Source: Symbiodinium natans (Eukaryota; Sar; Dinophyceae; Suessiales; Symbiodiniaceae). Taken from it: a stretch of 64,000 nt of DNA. Both the position numbers and the translations under genes were made by a program. Positions within the stretch are counted from its first letter, which is position 1. Every line of letters begins with the position of its first letter. The notes beneath the pieces were generated by a model. The model saw only the letters and a list, made by a program, of their open reading frames with translations. It was not told the DNA's origin and made no database searches. Below are positions 41,150 through 54,800 of this stretch, piece by piece. The stretch lies in contig CAJNDS010002109.1 of assembly GCA_905221605.1 (NCBI GenBank), positions 1-64,000 of the forward strand, read 5' to 3'.

Positions 41150-41255
41150 ATATGTTAACGGGCTTTTGGGGAAGCGTCTGTAAGGTTGGGACACAAGACC
41201 CTGAGAACTTGGATGTAGAACTCAAGCCTTTGGCAACAGCCTGGTGATTGTGCTT
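41150..41255 (+). rRNA. Probable mitochondrial LSU rRNA fragment
   Basis: The stretch GGGACACAAGACCCTGAGAA (about 41190) aligns by eye with the conserved LSU rRNA domain V segment ACGGAAAGACCCCGTGAACC of bacteria. Dinoflagellate and apicomplexan mitochondria carry rRNA as scattered short fragments, so an isolated piece is expected. Boundaries are guesses. Confidence 0.45.
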
Positions 41256-41859
41256 CGTTCCCTTGTTCGTTCATGTTATTCACTCATTGTACTCACTACG
41301 TTGAAAGATTAATAGTGAAGGGAACAAAGTGAACAAGGATACAAATGTAGTGAATTTTTAAACGGAGTGCGTGACGTGATCCGCGTGAACTTGTGAACGA
41401 AACGCGGGGAAAAAGGAAGTTATAATGAGCCCGCCGTACGCATTATATTATTCCTGTTGTTTCGTTCAGAACAATATGACTGCGGCCCGTGCGTTCACTT
41501 ACTGCCTTCGTAATAATATTATTCTCTTCACTGTTCGCGAGCTCACGGATAGAATATTATGCTCGCGGGAGAGGTTAATAATAGTACGAAGTGAACAAAG
41601 TGAATTGAATTAGAAATGAACGTAGTGAGTGCATGAATTCAATGAACTTGAGAACGAAGTACCCTGGCATTTACTACTATCTTTATATGCGCCCGGGGTA
41701 ATACGAACAGAATAATAATACGAAGAGAATATTATTTCGCCAGCATGACAATGAAAGCGTGAATGCTGTGCGGAATAATATGAACGAAGTGGGGGATCTT
41801 AAGGGGACCGCAATATTATTAGTACAAAAGCCCCCTTAATAACAAAACAATCAAAAGAT

Positions 41860-43230
41860 AGGAAAGTTATTCCTGATCCAATAGATGACAGGGAATTCCA
41901 GGAATTAAAAAGAATCTGGAAAGGATGGGATTCTTCTTGGCATGACATTAATTCCTAAGAAATGCGTTGGGGAAAAGGTAAGAAGAATACCAATAAATAT
42001 TAAATGTAGATGAAAAAGAGAAAGTGTACTAGAGGATGAAAGTAATAAATTCTTAGTGCCAACAATCTTTTCTCCATTAAAAATAATTCCAGAGAAGATA
42101 GAAATTATAGCGCCTAAAGAAAGAACAAAATGAAAATGCGCTACAGCATAATATGTATCATGTAATCCTACCAAGAACTTTTTGCCTGTAGAACCACCTA
42201 TAGTAAACATTAATAAAAAGAGATGTGAGAAGAAGACAGAACTAATTCTAAGGTGTAATAATGGTGGATTTCCAAGATATGTAAAAAGCCAATAAAAGAT
42301 TTTTGTACCAGTTGGTAAGGATATTAAGATTGTAACTCCTGTAAAATAAGCTCTTGTATCACTTTCTAAACCTACAGTATACATATGATGCCCCCAAACA
42401 AGACTTCCAAGAAGAGAAATAGATACGTGGCAAAGATCATTGATTGGTTACCAAAGATTATTAATTGTAAAATCCCAGAAATCATTATGAAAATGATCCC
42501 AAATGCAGGAATTCTTAAGATGTAAACTTCTGGATGTCCAAAAAACCAAAAGAAATCTTGATAGAATATAGGATCTCCTCCAAATATAGGATCAAAGAAA
42601 AGTGTATTAGAATGAAGATCACCCAATATTAAAAGAAGTGTACCAGATAAGATTGGTAATGTTAATAAAAGCATGAAAGCTGTAATCAAGAAAGCCCAAG
42701 GAAACATGGGATAGTCTTTAATGTCAGATAATAAGATCTCAGATTTAGAGTTGTTGTCCAAAAGTTAAGAGATGTAAGACATGAAGATATACCAGAGATT
42801 AATAATCCAAATATAAGATTTCCTGTACTTGAAGGTGATAAAGTCATAAAGGAAGTGGGTCATGGTGGAAAAAATGTTCATCCTGTACCACCTCCAAATT
42901 CTGAGATTATAGAAAGGATTAGGAAAAGATATGAGAGTGAGAGAATTAAGATAGAAAAATGATTGACTCTAGGATATACCACTTCTGGAGACCCTTGAAA
43001 GATAGGTACAAAATAATTTCCAAATCCTCCAAACAAGCCAGGCATTACTAAAAAGAAGATCATTAGAAAGCCATGCAATGTAATGCTTATATTTCAGAAG
43101 TTCTGGTTTTCTGGAGATATAATCCTATTTCCTGATGAATATAATTCTATTCTTATAAGGACTGATATTAATGTTCCGGAGATTCCAAAGATGAATCCAG
43201 ATAATAAAGAATAAATTCCTAAGCCTTTAT
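41860..43230 (-). pseudogene. cox1: Mitochondrial cytochrome c oxidase subunit 1, frameshifted copy
   Basis: Minus-strand translation follows COX1 from near the N-terminus (NHKGLGIYSLLSGFIFGIS, IELYSSGNRI) through [46 protein letters not shown] and the C-terminal [15 protein letters not shown]1 is the haem-copper core subunit of respiratory complex IV; the HPEVY and HDTYY..HFH ligand motifs are present. Breaks: in-frame TGA at three positions (one where GTGW requires Trp), a frameshift near 42395-42410 (before [10 protein letters not shown]), and another near 41909 (extra T after PDSF). The loop between GGSTG and HDTYY is about 5 residues shorter than usual. RNA editing or sequencing errors could explain some breaks. 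Confidence 0.88.
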
Positions 43231-43830
43231 GATTACAATTTTTAACTAGTGATAGAAAAGATACGAACGGGCCAGTAATTTTATATTAAAAGGAATGGTG
43301 GTTTCGTTCGCCCCTTTAATACATTTCATGCGCTCACAAGTTCAGTTATAAATGCATTAAAGCAGCTCTCTTCACTTAATATAATATTGTTACGGAGAGA
43401 ATTAAATGAATGCATCTGTAAACGAAATTAGTGCACGAAATGCATGAATTAATGAACGAAGTGCACGAACGCAATAGTTTTTTAAGATGCGCGCGTCGCT
43501 GCGTTCCTTGCATTTTAATAATAAATTAGCGTCCGTGGGTGAACTTCATTCGCGAGCTCATTTGTTCACTTCTCTTTTAGTATTAAGAAAGTGAGCTTGC
43601 GAACGCCCCACTTCGTTCATTCTATTTCATTGTGTTCTCGCTTCACTACGTTCATACGGGCTAGTTCACTACATTCACGCCCGTGTAATAGAGAAAGTGT
43701 ATTGTCAAGTTCATGCAAATGCCAACCAACATGCGAACGGCAGATTCAATTCACGCACTTCCAACACCAGTAAAATATGCTATTATAACCGTGTAAACGC
43801 GAGAATAGTTATAAAAGCCCTTATGATTCC

Positions 43831-45749
43831 AAGAGGTCCTTCCTGCCAGTTATGGCCAGTTGTGTTTAGTGCTAGGTGGCATGGACTCCGGTCCCAAACA
43901 CCAAGACGGTGAACTCGCAAACCACACACCTCGGAAAGAATCGAACCTCGTTTTGAAAGCTGGGTTGAGCCCAGGTTCGAACCCTCCGACCGTTTGGAAA
44001 AAGAGAGGGTCAAGTGCGTGATGATCCCTAAGTCCATGGGTTCTTGTGTTTGCCTTCCCTCAAGATTTGAGGGGTGACGTTGGGCTCGAGGTGGCACATG
44101 GCTGCTAACGCTTTGAAATTTGTAATGACGAACTTTCTTGCCATCTCGAGCTGTTCTGCACAGTGAATTTGGATGTGAAACTCTTGGAGCCAACGACAAA
44201 CCCCCAGACATCAGCAGAAATTTTGTCGCTCTACGGCGTTAAGCAGCTAATGACACCCCAGTAGAACTGCAAGAGACGCTAAAGCCACCTGTTTTTGCAA
44301 CCACCAGCGTCAGAACAATTCCGCGTGTTGCAGACGGTGTGCGCTGTGGTTACGCGAGACTCTTTTTCCTGAAGGTGTTCGAAGCGGCCAGATGGCCCTG
44401 CCTTGCAACCACAGCCTCTCCGTGTTGTTGCGGATAAGAGCCAGTACCAGCACCGGCGAGCCACATCCTTTGTCTGACCCAGCTCGAGCACCTGACTACT
44501 CAACGTTGAGGTTCCACCGAACAGAAGTGCAGGACTGGTAAGATTATCCGACACTCAGAGGTGCAGGGATGAGAGAGCAACGCCCAAAGATGCGTTTGAT
44601 TCCGTTCGGTCGAAAACAGCCGCGCCATTGGAAGGACTTGACCCAACACGGCTATTCTACAGACTATAGAAGACTGCAATGTACTGTCATGTGCTTTGTG
44701 TCCATCCTGGTATACTATGACGAACTTAGCTCCCTAGCAGGTCATTTTGAAGTGCCACGCAGGAAGGTGGTGGGCCGTTCATGTCGCACTTGATGCTTTG
44801 TCTTGCCTGCCCCCAGACTTCAGAAAGCTGGGTTCGCATCAAGTATTGATTGGGAACCCCTCCATGATCATCAGATGAACTTCGACTCAGAAACCCATAA
44901 CCGCCCTGATTGTCAGAGCCAGACGTTTGCTCACAACAGCGTGCTCTGAATTAGAGGGAGCTGGAAGGTAACATCGTTTGAGTGGTGTGCCATGTGTCTG
45001 ATATTTAGACGGCCTGCTCGGCTTCGTTTCGCCATAGCTTTGAAGGTAATTTGTCCGAGTTTCGGGCCTAGCTTGTCTCCAATACAGCATCCAATGACTA
45101 GAGGAAACAGATTGCCGGCCAAGGTGTGTGCAGCCACGGGACCTGTCCACAGGACTTGTCAAAGCAGGGGAGGCCCCGTGGTTCTGGTTTGGGCGCGGTC
45201 CAGAACCAGTACCTGGGTGTCCGCCAGTTTCAGCGGGTCCACGGAGGGACACCTGAGATTCGACTTGGGTGGAAACATTGTGTGTGTGAATTGTTTGACA
45301 TCGCTTTACGCTGTTGCTTGGCGCCGTCCTCGCTTTTCGCCTGATGCAAGGGAAGTGCATTCCCGGCAAGCCGTGCAGAACTGTGGTTGCGTTGTGCAGT
45401 AGACACTTTGTTGCGTGAACCGTGACATCTCAACCGACGATGTGTTTTGTGAGCTGGATTTGAGGCGTCAGCCCGATGTTGAGTTTTTCCACTCTGAAGC
45501 CCAAATTGCGTGTATCGCTTAAATCAGCAGAGATGGTGATTTCGACCCGGTTGGGAGTGTATGACCTTCACCCCGGGTGTCAATGTCCAAAAGTCTTCGA
45601 CTTTATAGTTTCGCGGCAATTAACTCCGAAAGGCTTGACATGTTCCAATGTCACATAATCAACAATCAAAAGACACCCGAAACATTTGCGAACATCTGTT
45701 ATTTCTAAAAGCCGCTGGCCCGAAGTGGTCGTCGCCTGGGCCGGCTGCC
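43831..45749. other. Unique DNA without a recognisable gene
   Basis: Mixed-composition sequence with several 60-160 codon ORFs on both strands, none with coding character. It includes two B-box-like words (GGTTCGAACCC near 43972 and the reverse at 43935), but no tRNA fold. Confidence 0.4.
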
Positions 45750-45809
45750 ATGTACCGGGCGCTGTTGCTGTGCGTGTTGGCCTGGGGTGCCCAGGCACTT
45801 GGATGCCAG
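45750..45809 (+). CDS. Signal-peptide exon 1
   Basis: 60 nt, exactly 20 codons: a short polar start, hydrophobic core (ALLLCVLAW) and small residues GAQALG before a CAG/GTTTCC donor. The intron turns into TTTAGGG repeats within 20 bp. Confidence 0.65.
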
Positions 45810-48800
45810 GTTTCCCTAATGGGGTTTCGGGTTTAGGGTTTAGGGTTTAGGGTTTTTAGAATTTTGGAAGGCCAAGTACAGTTGCGTGGCTTCTTGGTGC
45901 TAAGTTGGGCTACTTGCTGGTTGTTTGATGATCCTTCAGACATCAATCGAATGCTCCGTCTCGCGCAACCTTGCCCCCCCCTTACTGCCCGAAAAACAGA
46001 GCTGCCTGAGTTGGCTAGGTTTGCTTCGACAGGTTAGCGGAGCTGTTTAGGGTTTAGGGTTTAGGGTTTAGGATTGAGGGTCCCTGGTGCACTGGAGGAA
46101 TTGGGGTTTGGGCTCCGAACATAGCAATGCCCTACATGATCTAGAGGCAGGTTGTGTCCGTTTGTTCAGGTTGCGGGCTTGTTGAAAGTTGAACCCGAAC
46201 GTTGGGATTTGAGCTAGGGGCCATGTGCGGGTCGAATGTCCAGGGTCGTCGCGCCTGAGTTTGAGGCGCCGGGTTGCACAGAAGGCTCGCGCGGCACACG
46301 AATCAAGACATTTCCAGACATCTCCAAACCAACCCCCAGCCGAAAGCCTGACGTTCCGAACCCTAAGCATCCCCCAAACTTAAAACCTCAAACGCCTTTT
46401 GAGCCAGGCTTATCCCCACTACGTCCCCTCGTGTGGAACGTGTGGCACCGCCGAAGCTGCCGCGGCGGAAGCTGCCAAGGCCAATCTTCTGGGTTCTTGT
46501 TCAAGTGTGGTAGAGTAAGGAGACTGAAATAACTTAATGGATAATTTGGTCCCAGTAGGGTAAGTTGTTTGAAGGTGAAGAGGGTTTGCCATTCAATCTG
46601 TGGTGGTTGCAGGTTCGGGTGTCTCCATTGCAGGGGCTGCACGTGCCGTGGCTCTTGCATACACAATGCTGGCAGATTGGGTGGATTGTTACAACTTGGA
46701 ATTCGGGAGTCCCGTCAGGCGCATCGGTCACTGACGGAGCAGGCGAACTTGGGCTGAGGGAGGGGACGAAAGCTTGGTGGTAAAGCCTAAGCCCCGCAAC
46801 TTTGAAAAACAATCCTAAACCCTAGACCTTTAACCCTTAACCCTTAAACCATAAACCCTAAACACTAAACCCTAAACCCTAGACCCTCAGACTCCCGAAG
46901 GCCCTTCCTTCATTGTGGGGTCACCTCTGAGACTCCCCGGCTGGGGACGCAGGAAGCCCTAAACCACCAAGATCCCTAAGAAACGCTACGCACCCCAAGC
47001 CCCTCGACTCAAAGCCTTAAGCCCCTCGACTCAAAGCCTTAAACCCCCTTGGCAAGCAGGGTCCAGGGGAACTTCGGGAGGGGGGGCGTGGGGGGGCTTT
47101 TGCTTTCGGGTGCCTTGCTTGGGGTCTTCTGGATTCTTAGGGAAGCCTATGCGGATTTGAAAGGGTTGAAACTGGTAAGCCCCGAAGCTTTTTGGTAACC
47201 CCTAAGCCGTACACCTGGTAAATGTTGAGCCCTAACCCCCACCCCTGACCTCGAACGTGAAGCCCTCAAGACCCTAGCCCTAGCCCTCGCCGCTCAAAAG
47301 AACTACTTGGAGGTTCAGGGTTGAGGTTTAGGTTCCGCCCCAAACTACTTGGGGTTCAAGGTTAGTTAGAAGAATGGAAACTACCTGGGTCGCCCCTGAT
47401 CTGGTCCTCCGGCTATCTTCACGGAAGTGGGGTAATGTTACTTCTTTCGTAGAACTACAGGTATCAATTTGGAGCCTACTTATAGCTATCCACCTGAGAC
47501 CCCTACAATGGAAACCCTAAAGCTTAAGACCCCCCACTGTGATCAGGTGGAGCCCACAAGTACTCTGACCCCACTGTTAGCAAGACTTTAGGGGCTCTTC
47601 AAGGGGTCTGAGGTAAGCCCCACACCCACAACCCAAGAAGCTTCTAAGCATTGAATAAAGCCTTGAACCCCAAAGCCTAACCCTAAACCCTAAACCCTAA
47701 ACCCTAAACCCTAAACCCTAAACCCTAAACCCTAAACCCTAAACCTTAAACCCTAAACCCTAAACCCTAAACCCTAAACCCTAACCCTAAACCCTAAACC
47801 CTAAACCCTAAACCCTAAACCCTAAACCCTAAACCCTAAACCCTAAACCCTGAACCCTGAACCCTGAACCCTGAACCCCAAACCGTGATGCACAGGCGGC
47901 CGCCGCCGCGCGGGTTGCGGCTGGCGATGCAAAGACGCTGGGCCTGTCGGAGGATTATCAGGCCCGGGAATCATGATTTAGCGTTTAGGGTTTGGGGTTT
48001 GGGATTGGGGTTTAGGGTTTAGGGTTTAGGGTTTAGGGTTTGGGGTTTGGGGTGTGGGGGCTTAGGGTTTAGGGCTTAGGGTTGTTCCCCCTTATACTAG
48101 CAGTCCTGAATAGGGATTATAGTGGACTGTTAGGATAAGGGGGAGCATCCCAAGTCTAGGGTCTAGAGGATCTAGGGTTCAGGGTCTAGGGTTTCATAGG
48201 TTCTAGGGTTTTGGCCCTTTATTAGTTCAGGGTTTAGGGTTTAGGGTTTAGGGTTTAGGGTGTAGGGTGTAGGGTTTAGGGTTAAGATCTGCAATCGTTG
48301 CGGCACCCACAGTTCCAAAGCGGACTCGTTGTTTTGGCACTCGCGCCTGCAACCTGCCAAGGGTTCAGGGTGAGGGTTGTACCCTGGTCTGTATGTTGAT
48401 ATTGGGAACATCGTGTTCACGGTGGTTCTAAGTAGAGTATAGAATTTGAGACCCTAAGCCTTGGCCCCCAAGCCCTGAAAACTCTCATTTTGGAGAGGTT
48501 TGTTGGCTTAGCACGCGATGATTTCGCCAAACTCTATGCGCATGCCGCTGAGGGCCCGCCGACGCCATGCTGCGATAGGGGTGTTTGCTGCTTGACCCCT
48601 GCATCCTAGAAACCCTAGCCTTAGCTGTAGTTGGCTGAAGCCTACGCCCTAAAGTAGCCTAAGCCCCTACATCCCTAAACCACCTGATCTTGACCCCTAC
48701 CCCTCACCCTGAACCGTAAACCCTAAACCCTTAAGCCCTGGTCCTCTGTCAGGCCCAATATGGCGGCAAGGCAGCGTTTAAAGTTTTTCAGGAGGCGCCT

Positions 48801-51800
48801 GGGCGGTGGTTTAGTTGTCAGGCCGGATCCCTCCAAAGCTCAAAGCCTTCTTAGGCCTTCGGGGGGGCTCGAAACCCTAAACCCTAAACCCTAAACCCTA
48901 AACCCTAAACCCTAAACCCTAAACCCTAAACCCTAAACCCTAAACCCTAAACCCTAAACCCTAAACCCTAAACCTCGAGCTGGCCCTCAGCAGCCGGCTG
49001 CTGTGACCCTAGGGCACTGGAGTGCCCTCTCACATCTTCGCATGCCCGTACATCCTATGATCCAAGGCCCCTTGAACCCTGAAAGGTTTAGGGTTTAGGG
49101 TTTAGGGTTTGGGGTTTAGGGTTTAGGGTTTAGGGTTTAGGGTTTGGGGTTTGGGGTTTGGGGTTTGGGGTTTAGGGTTTAGGGTTGATCTTTGAACCGC
49201 GAAACCTTCAATTCACAAGCCCTAAGACCTCAACAGGTTTAGGGTTTAGGGTTTGGGGTTTCGGGGCTCAGGGTTTGCTGAGAGTCCAAACCCCTACTAT
49301 TCAAGCCCTAGGCACCTCTACCACGGACCCGGAGAATTTCTTTCTTGGGGGTATCGGAGTCTGCGGGACCCCCCTCTGTAAACCCCGACTCCCTAAACCC
49401 AAGATCCCAAATTCCACCCGAAACATCTCCAACAGCCAGGCCGGCAAATCCCTGGAAGCCAGCAGCATTGGCGCGGGGCAACAGGCGGCGAACATCGCCA
49501 AGGCGGATTCAGGAGGTTAGGGGTTCAGGGGCCCAGATCTTCCATCAATTCAGGCATACTACCTAGAAAATTTTCCAAAGATGATACAGGGATTGTGCTT
49601 AGAACCGTGGGGTCAAGGCTTCAAAGAAGATTCCGGAACTGGAAGATCTGGGTTATGCGTAGTCTTTTGCCGTTCATTGGTGGGGCTGCAGTGGTTCTGG
49701 GGGTTCCCGGGTGATGAGGGGATAAGAAGTGTCTCGCTCGTGATTTTTCTGTTTTCGGGGTTTGGGGTGTAGGGGTTCAGGGTTCTGCTAGGTTTAGGGT
49801 GAAGGCTTTCTGCAAAGCCTTGACTCGAGCTCCCCCCCAACTCCCCCCCAAAAAAACCCTCCACCCCTAGACCCTAAACGACATCGGCCGTCAACACTCC
49901 AAGCTCCCTGAACCTTCAGACCCTAAACCCTAAACCTGAACCCTAAACCCTAAACCTTAAGCCCTAAACCCTAAACCCTAAACCTAAACCCTAAACCCTA
50001 AACCCTAAACCCTAAACCCTAAGCCCTAAGCCCTAAGCCCTAAGCCCTGAAGTTCGCAACCCTGCAGCAGAGGCCGCCGGCCTCTCACCGGAACAGCAGC
50101 TGAAAAACGCCGCGATCACCGTGGCCATCGCCAACGGGCCCCCTTTAGGGCCTTTAGGGCTTAGGCTTTAGGGTTTAGGGTTCGGTCTTCAGAGTTTTGG
50201 AGGAGGGTTTTAGGGTTTAGAGCCTTCAGGGTCCAGGGTCAGGGTTGAGTTTGGGGATTTCCGGGTTTGGGGGTTTTCAGGGTCTGAGGTCGGGGTTGAG
50301 GGTTTAGGAGTTTAGGAGTTTGGTTTTGTAGAGTTTGGGGTTGCGGGTTTCAGAGTCAATCCCTAGACCCTAAACCCTAAACTCTAGACCCTAAACCCTA
50401 ACCCCAAACCCTAAACCCTAAATCTTTCCTTCGGGGACGTTGTTGTTGCTTGATCAATCAAGCAGGGGAAGATGCGCATTTCCTTTTGGGGGTACCGCTA
50501 GACTTCTGTACCCCCACAAGAGTTATCATTATTCGGTCTGTTCTTGTGAGTCTTGGCTCGTCTAGACAGTCTAAAGCACCAAGTGCAGCCCTGAGGGCCA
50601 CCCCAGCTGGAGACGGAGGTTTGACAGTATGGGACTTATCGAAAATATGGGACCCGAACATAGACCCCAAATAGTAGGATGCTCAAAGTATGGGGGTCCG
50701 CAGGAGCCCTCAAAGGCACATATCTTCGGAGCCCGAACTTTAAACCCCAAACAGAGACTCAACCGCCTACCCGGTGCAAAGAGGCTCTTATGTAGGAGTA
50801 TCTTCAGAGGGTTTTTGAAGGGCCAACCTCGAAAATCTCAGAAAGATCCCGCAACCGGTCGCAGGGCACTGGACCACAGCGATCAGAAGCGAGCCGACAT
50901 GGCCTACGCCACAGCGCGGGCCAGCCGGCAGCAAGGGCGCTCGAGGCTTCAGCCCGCAACCCTCAATCATAAGCGACCGTGAGCCCTGATACCCTCAACC
51001 CTAAACCCTAAACCCTAAACCCTAAACCCTAAACCCTAAACCCTAAACCCTAAACCCCAAACCCTAATTAAACCCTAAACCCCAAACCCCACATTGCAGT
51101 ACCGACTTGTAGCGATCCTCGTAAAGTGACTGCTTAGCTCCCAGGATGTCAAGGGTTAGGGTGTAGGGTTGGGTTTAGGGTTTAGGGTTTAGGGTTTAGT
51201 GTTTAGGGTTTAGGGTTTAGGGTTTAGGGTTTAGGGTTCGTTTAGGGCAAAACCCTCAATGGGTGGGACTCTCGCGCCTAGACTCCAACTCTAGACCCTC
51301 GTGCGCGCGCCCGAAACCCCACATCCCAAAACTCCTTTGTCAAGAGCCTCACGGCCGAAGGTGCTCGTGGGTTTAGGGTTTAGGGCTAGGGGCTTCCTCT
51401 ACATGGCACCCTTGGGGCGGATCCTAGAGTAACATTTCTGCTATTCTTTTTGGGGGGGGAGTATATTTGCATGCCTTCTGAGCCCTGACCCCCAAACCCC
51501 GAACCAGTGGAGAGGGGTTCCCGAAACCCTGAACCGAAACCCTAAACCCTAAACCCTAAACCCTAAACCCTAAACCCTAAACCCTAAACCCTAAACCCTA
51601 AACCCTAAACCCTAAACCCTAAACCCTACATAAACCCTAAACCCTGAACCCTGAACCCTGAACCCTGAACCCTGAACCCTGAACCCTGAACCCTGAACCC
51701 TGAACCCTGAACCCTGAACCCTGAACCCTGAACCCTGAACCCTGAAACCTAAACCCCAATTTGGAAATTCTGCCGCCATCCAAGTCCATCGCTCCCAGCA

Positions 51801-54800
51801 TCGACTTTGCCTCACCTGCGGAACAGGACTGAGTCCCCAAATCGAAAGTGAGTAGGGTTTAGGGTTTAGGGTAAAAGGGCTTAGGGTTTAGGTTTAGGGT
51901 TTAGGGTTTAGGGTTCAGGACTAGCTGACGGTATGAGGGTAACTATTCTGGGAAGTCCTTACAGAAATGGCTATGCTATGTTGCACAATCAGCCCTGAGA
52001 GTTTTTGGGACGGACAGCGTAGCCTGCTTGCAGCCCGCACAAGAGTCGGTTTAGGGTTTAGGGTTTGGGGTTTGGGGCTTCGGGGCAATGTTTAGGGGGG
52101 GGGGGGGCTAGGGTTTCAGGGTTCAGGGGTCAGCGGCTTAGAAGCCCTAGTCAGGTGGAGGTTGCTATGCACGAGGCAGATACCTTTCGTGCAGAGCCCC
52201 ACGAAACGGGCCCACATGCGGGTGGCCATGTGGGCAGTTACGGGGTCGCGGCAGGCTTCCCCCAAAGCATGCTCGCACCAGGCAGAAGGCATCCCTCCTC
52301 CGAAGCCAGGGGGGGGGTGTCTCTTTCTCTTTGGGGGTGGTTGGCCGGGATTGCAAGAACACTCATAAAGGAGAGGGTGAGGGACACGAAGGGTCATGTG
52401 TTGGGCGTCCCAGATCCTCAGGGGTGAGGTGAGGACCCTAAACCCTCAACCCTAAAACCCAAAACGCGAAACCGAGAAGGTTCTAGAGCCCCGTCCGGCT
52501 GTGCCATGGCACAAGGCCCCCAGAGCAGAACCCAAAGAGGTAAACCCTAAACCCAAAACCCTAAATCCTAAACCCTAAACCCTCATGCTGTGTCCGTGTT
52601 GTTGGAAAGGTGGGATTCCGATGGTTTGTGCTTCCAGAGTCGCAGGCACATGGATCGGTGAGAGCTCCTCGAGATATGGGCCAAGTAAACCACTGATCAG
52701 ATTTCAGATGGTTGAATCCGCTGGCGAAGGGGCGCGATTCTGAGCTGACTGATTTGAATATCAATTCTGTGTCTTGTTGCCCACCATAGATCATGGACGA
52801 GTTGCGAGTTGAAGGGGATGCGGGGCACACTCGGAGGTAAGTCGGGTCCCGGATTATGAGCCCTCCAGCAAACCTTCCGAACAAAAATCCCGCGCAGCAG
52901 AACAGGGAGTACGCGAAGCCCACGTGGCCAGATCTTACAAAAGGTGATGATTGTCGCGTGGGGAGAGCCGTTCGAGAACATCATTTCGTGGGTAGTCTCA
53001 TCTCGTCAGAAACACAGGAAAACTTGGTTCTTGTTGTGCTGCTGCTGGGCCTTTAACCTCTCAGAGCAAGCTCTCTTCGAAGGCTCAGAACACAAGAAAC
53101 CCAACACTTCCCAAACACACCCCGCCCGAACTGCCGAGCGCAATCCTGAAGCCGCAGCCTGCGCAAGCGACCCGTTTTAAGCCCTCTCTGCCTGCTTGGG
53201 GGGGCCAGGATGAGGCGCTCAAGAACATGGATGGTCCCATTCAGTTCATTACCGGGGTGGGGACCTCAAGGTATGATGTAACGGGGGGGTGGGTTTAGGT
53301 CGCTTTTTGCTTCGGGCTGTGGGTACGGGGTTTTAGTTAGAGGTTTTAGAGTTTAGGGTGTAGTGCCTCAAGTCAAAAACTTCGAGGACCGCAAGGGTCC
53401 GATCGGGTCAGCGTGGGGGTTCTTTGCTTAAGGTTTAGAGTTTAGGGTCTAAGGTAAATCAGGCCTTTCATGTTTCTTCCCTCATCCCTCCACTCTGAAC
53501 ACCCTGAGGAGTTCTGCTCACTTCCTAAACCCTGAACCCTAAGCCTCTAAACAAGCCCTGGCAACCCCGAGCTGTGTGTGGGGCTGGAGTACTATCACTC
53601 GAGCTGGCCGCGAGTGATTGCTGGCGCGCCAGGAGTAGACCAACCCACACACGCCTTTCCTTTTTTCCCGCCCCTCCCCTCCCCTCCCCTCCCCTTGGCG
53701 TGGCTCGTCGGCAAGTGTGAGAAAGAATCCAACTCCGATTTTGGTAATTATGCAGCACTCTTTATTGGCCCTACAGATGCAATAGACTCTCGCGGGTAGC
53801 TCAATGTCATAATGTCGATACGTTATGCAACTGCAGCCCACGCAAAGATAAAAGTGGAAGGACAAGAGGCAGAGGAAAGAAAGGGAAGTGGGAGTGAGAG
53901 GCTGTGACCTGCAATGTTGTATGTGCACGGCCAGCACAAAAGTGCGTACGCGTCGCCTGGCTGTATGTGGCAGGCTTCAGAAGCAGCAGGGATGAGTGCA
54001 AACATGAGAGAAGAAGCAAAACAAATAAATCCCCCTAATATAGAGCAAGGCCATTTTCTCAACTGTCAGCAGACAGCAGAGTGGGGCAGCGAGGCGGCAC
54101 GGCGCGTGGAGGGGCAAGAGAGGGCCTTGAGAGGACAGGCTGCCGTCTTTGCATGTGCTTGCACTTTGCTCACGCTTTTGGATATGTATTTCCATATATG
54201 CGTCCTGCAGTGCGCTGCTCCAGTTGACGACTCTCTTATGTATTATTTCGGGCAATGGCCCTCCTCTCCTCTGGTGCATCATTGTTTCGCTGCCACCGAG
54301 CAGTGCAGTCCTGTTTCAGGGGCTGGCGCAGGGCTCCGACCCCATGCCCCGCTGTTTTGCTAGAGTGCAGGTGCTGCCTTTTTGACCGCGAGGATGCCCA
54401 ACGACTGAGGTCCTGCTCAATTTGGCACTCCGGCGCCGGGTGTCGGATGCCGCCTACCGCTACTTGGGTTGGTACATGGGAGGTGACCCCCTCTGGACGG
54501 TGCCGACCGCTGCGGCTAGGAACCAGCTGCGGACGGTGCGGGCTCGGCAGGACCGTCGCAGCATTCAGGGCGTCCTGGAAAGGTGTTGTACATGTGTGTG
54601 TACTATATCCCGCGCAGAACCTCTAACAAATGCGACGCGAGGTTTTGTCTGCACGCGGGGGCGCAACCTGGAAGCTGCTCCTGGCATCATCAGCCAAATC
54701 CGTGGCCTTGCAGAGTTCTGGAGTAATATCCTTGCGTATGACATGCGTCGGGCCCGCGTCGCCACTCGCCTCCCGGCGAAAAGGAACCTGTTCGGCATGT

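Larger units (their letters stand above)
40552..43830. other. Mitochondrial DNA segment (nuclear insertion or assembly join)
   Basis: Composition switches abruptly after a run of 11 A at 40552-40562 to AT-rich DNA full of GAACGAAGTG/CACTTCGTTC and GTGAGTGCGTGAA words in both orientations, the inverted-repeat-rich style known from dinoflagellate mitochondrial genomes. It contains cox1 on the minus strand and an LSU rRNA-like stretch. It returns to nuclear-type sequence near 43830. Because cox1 has frameshifts this may be a NUMT, but a chimeric assembly cannot be excluded from sequence alone. Confidence 0.8.

Noticed and set aside
43930-44000. Possible tRNA genes suggested by B-box-like GGTTCGAACCC and its inverse
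   Set aside because: No T-arm of five pairs, no acceptor stem and no A-box at the right distance could be built on either strand.
51612-51840. Repeat protein ORF encoding many GFRVQGS units
   Set aside because: Simply the translation of the CCCTGAA array; heptamer repeats are open by nature in some frames.
51637-52984. Minus-strand reading of the islands at 51.78, 52.2 and 52.87 kb (for example GEAKSMLGAMDLDGGRIS with an EF-hand-like look, and HVGFAYSLFCCAGFLFG)
   Set aside because: These are the exact complements of islands that on the + strand have better splice signals and matching phases with neighbours; both strands cannot be confirmed by eye, and the + strand fits the exon chain.
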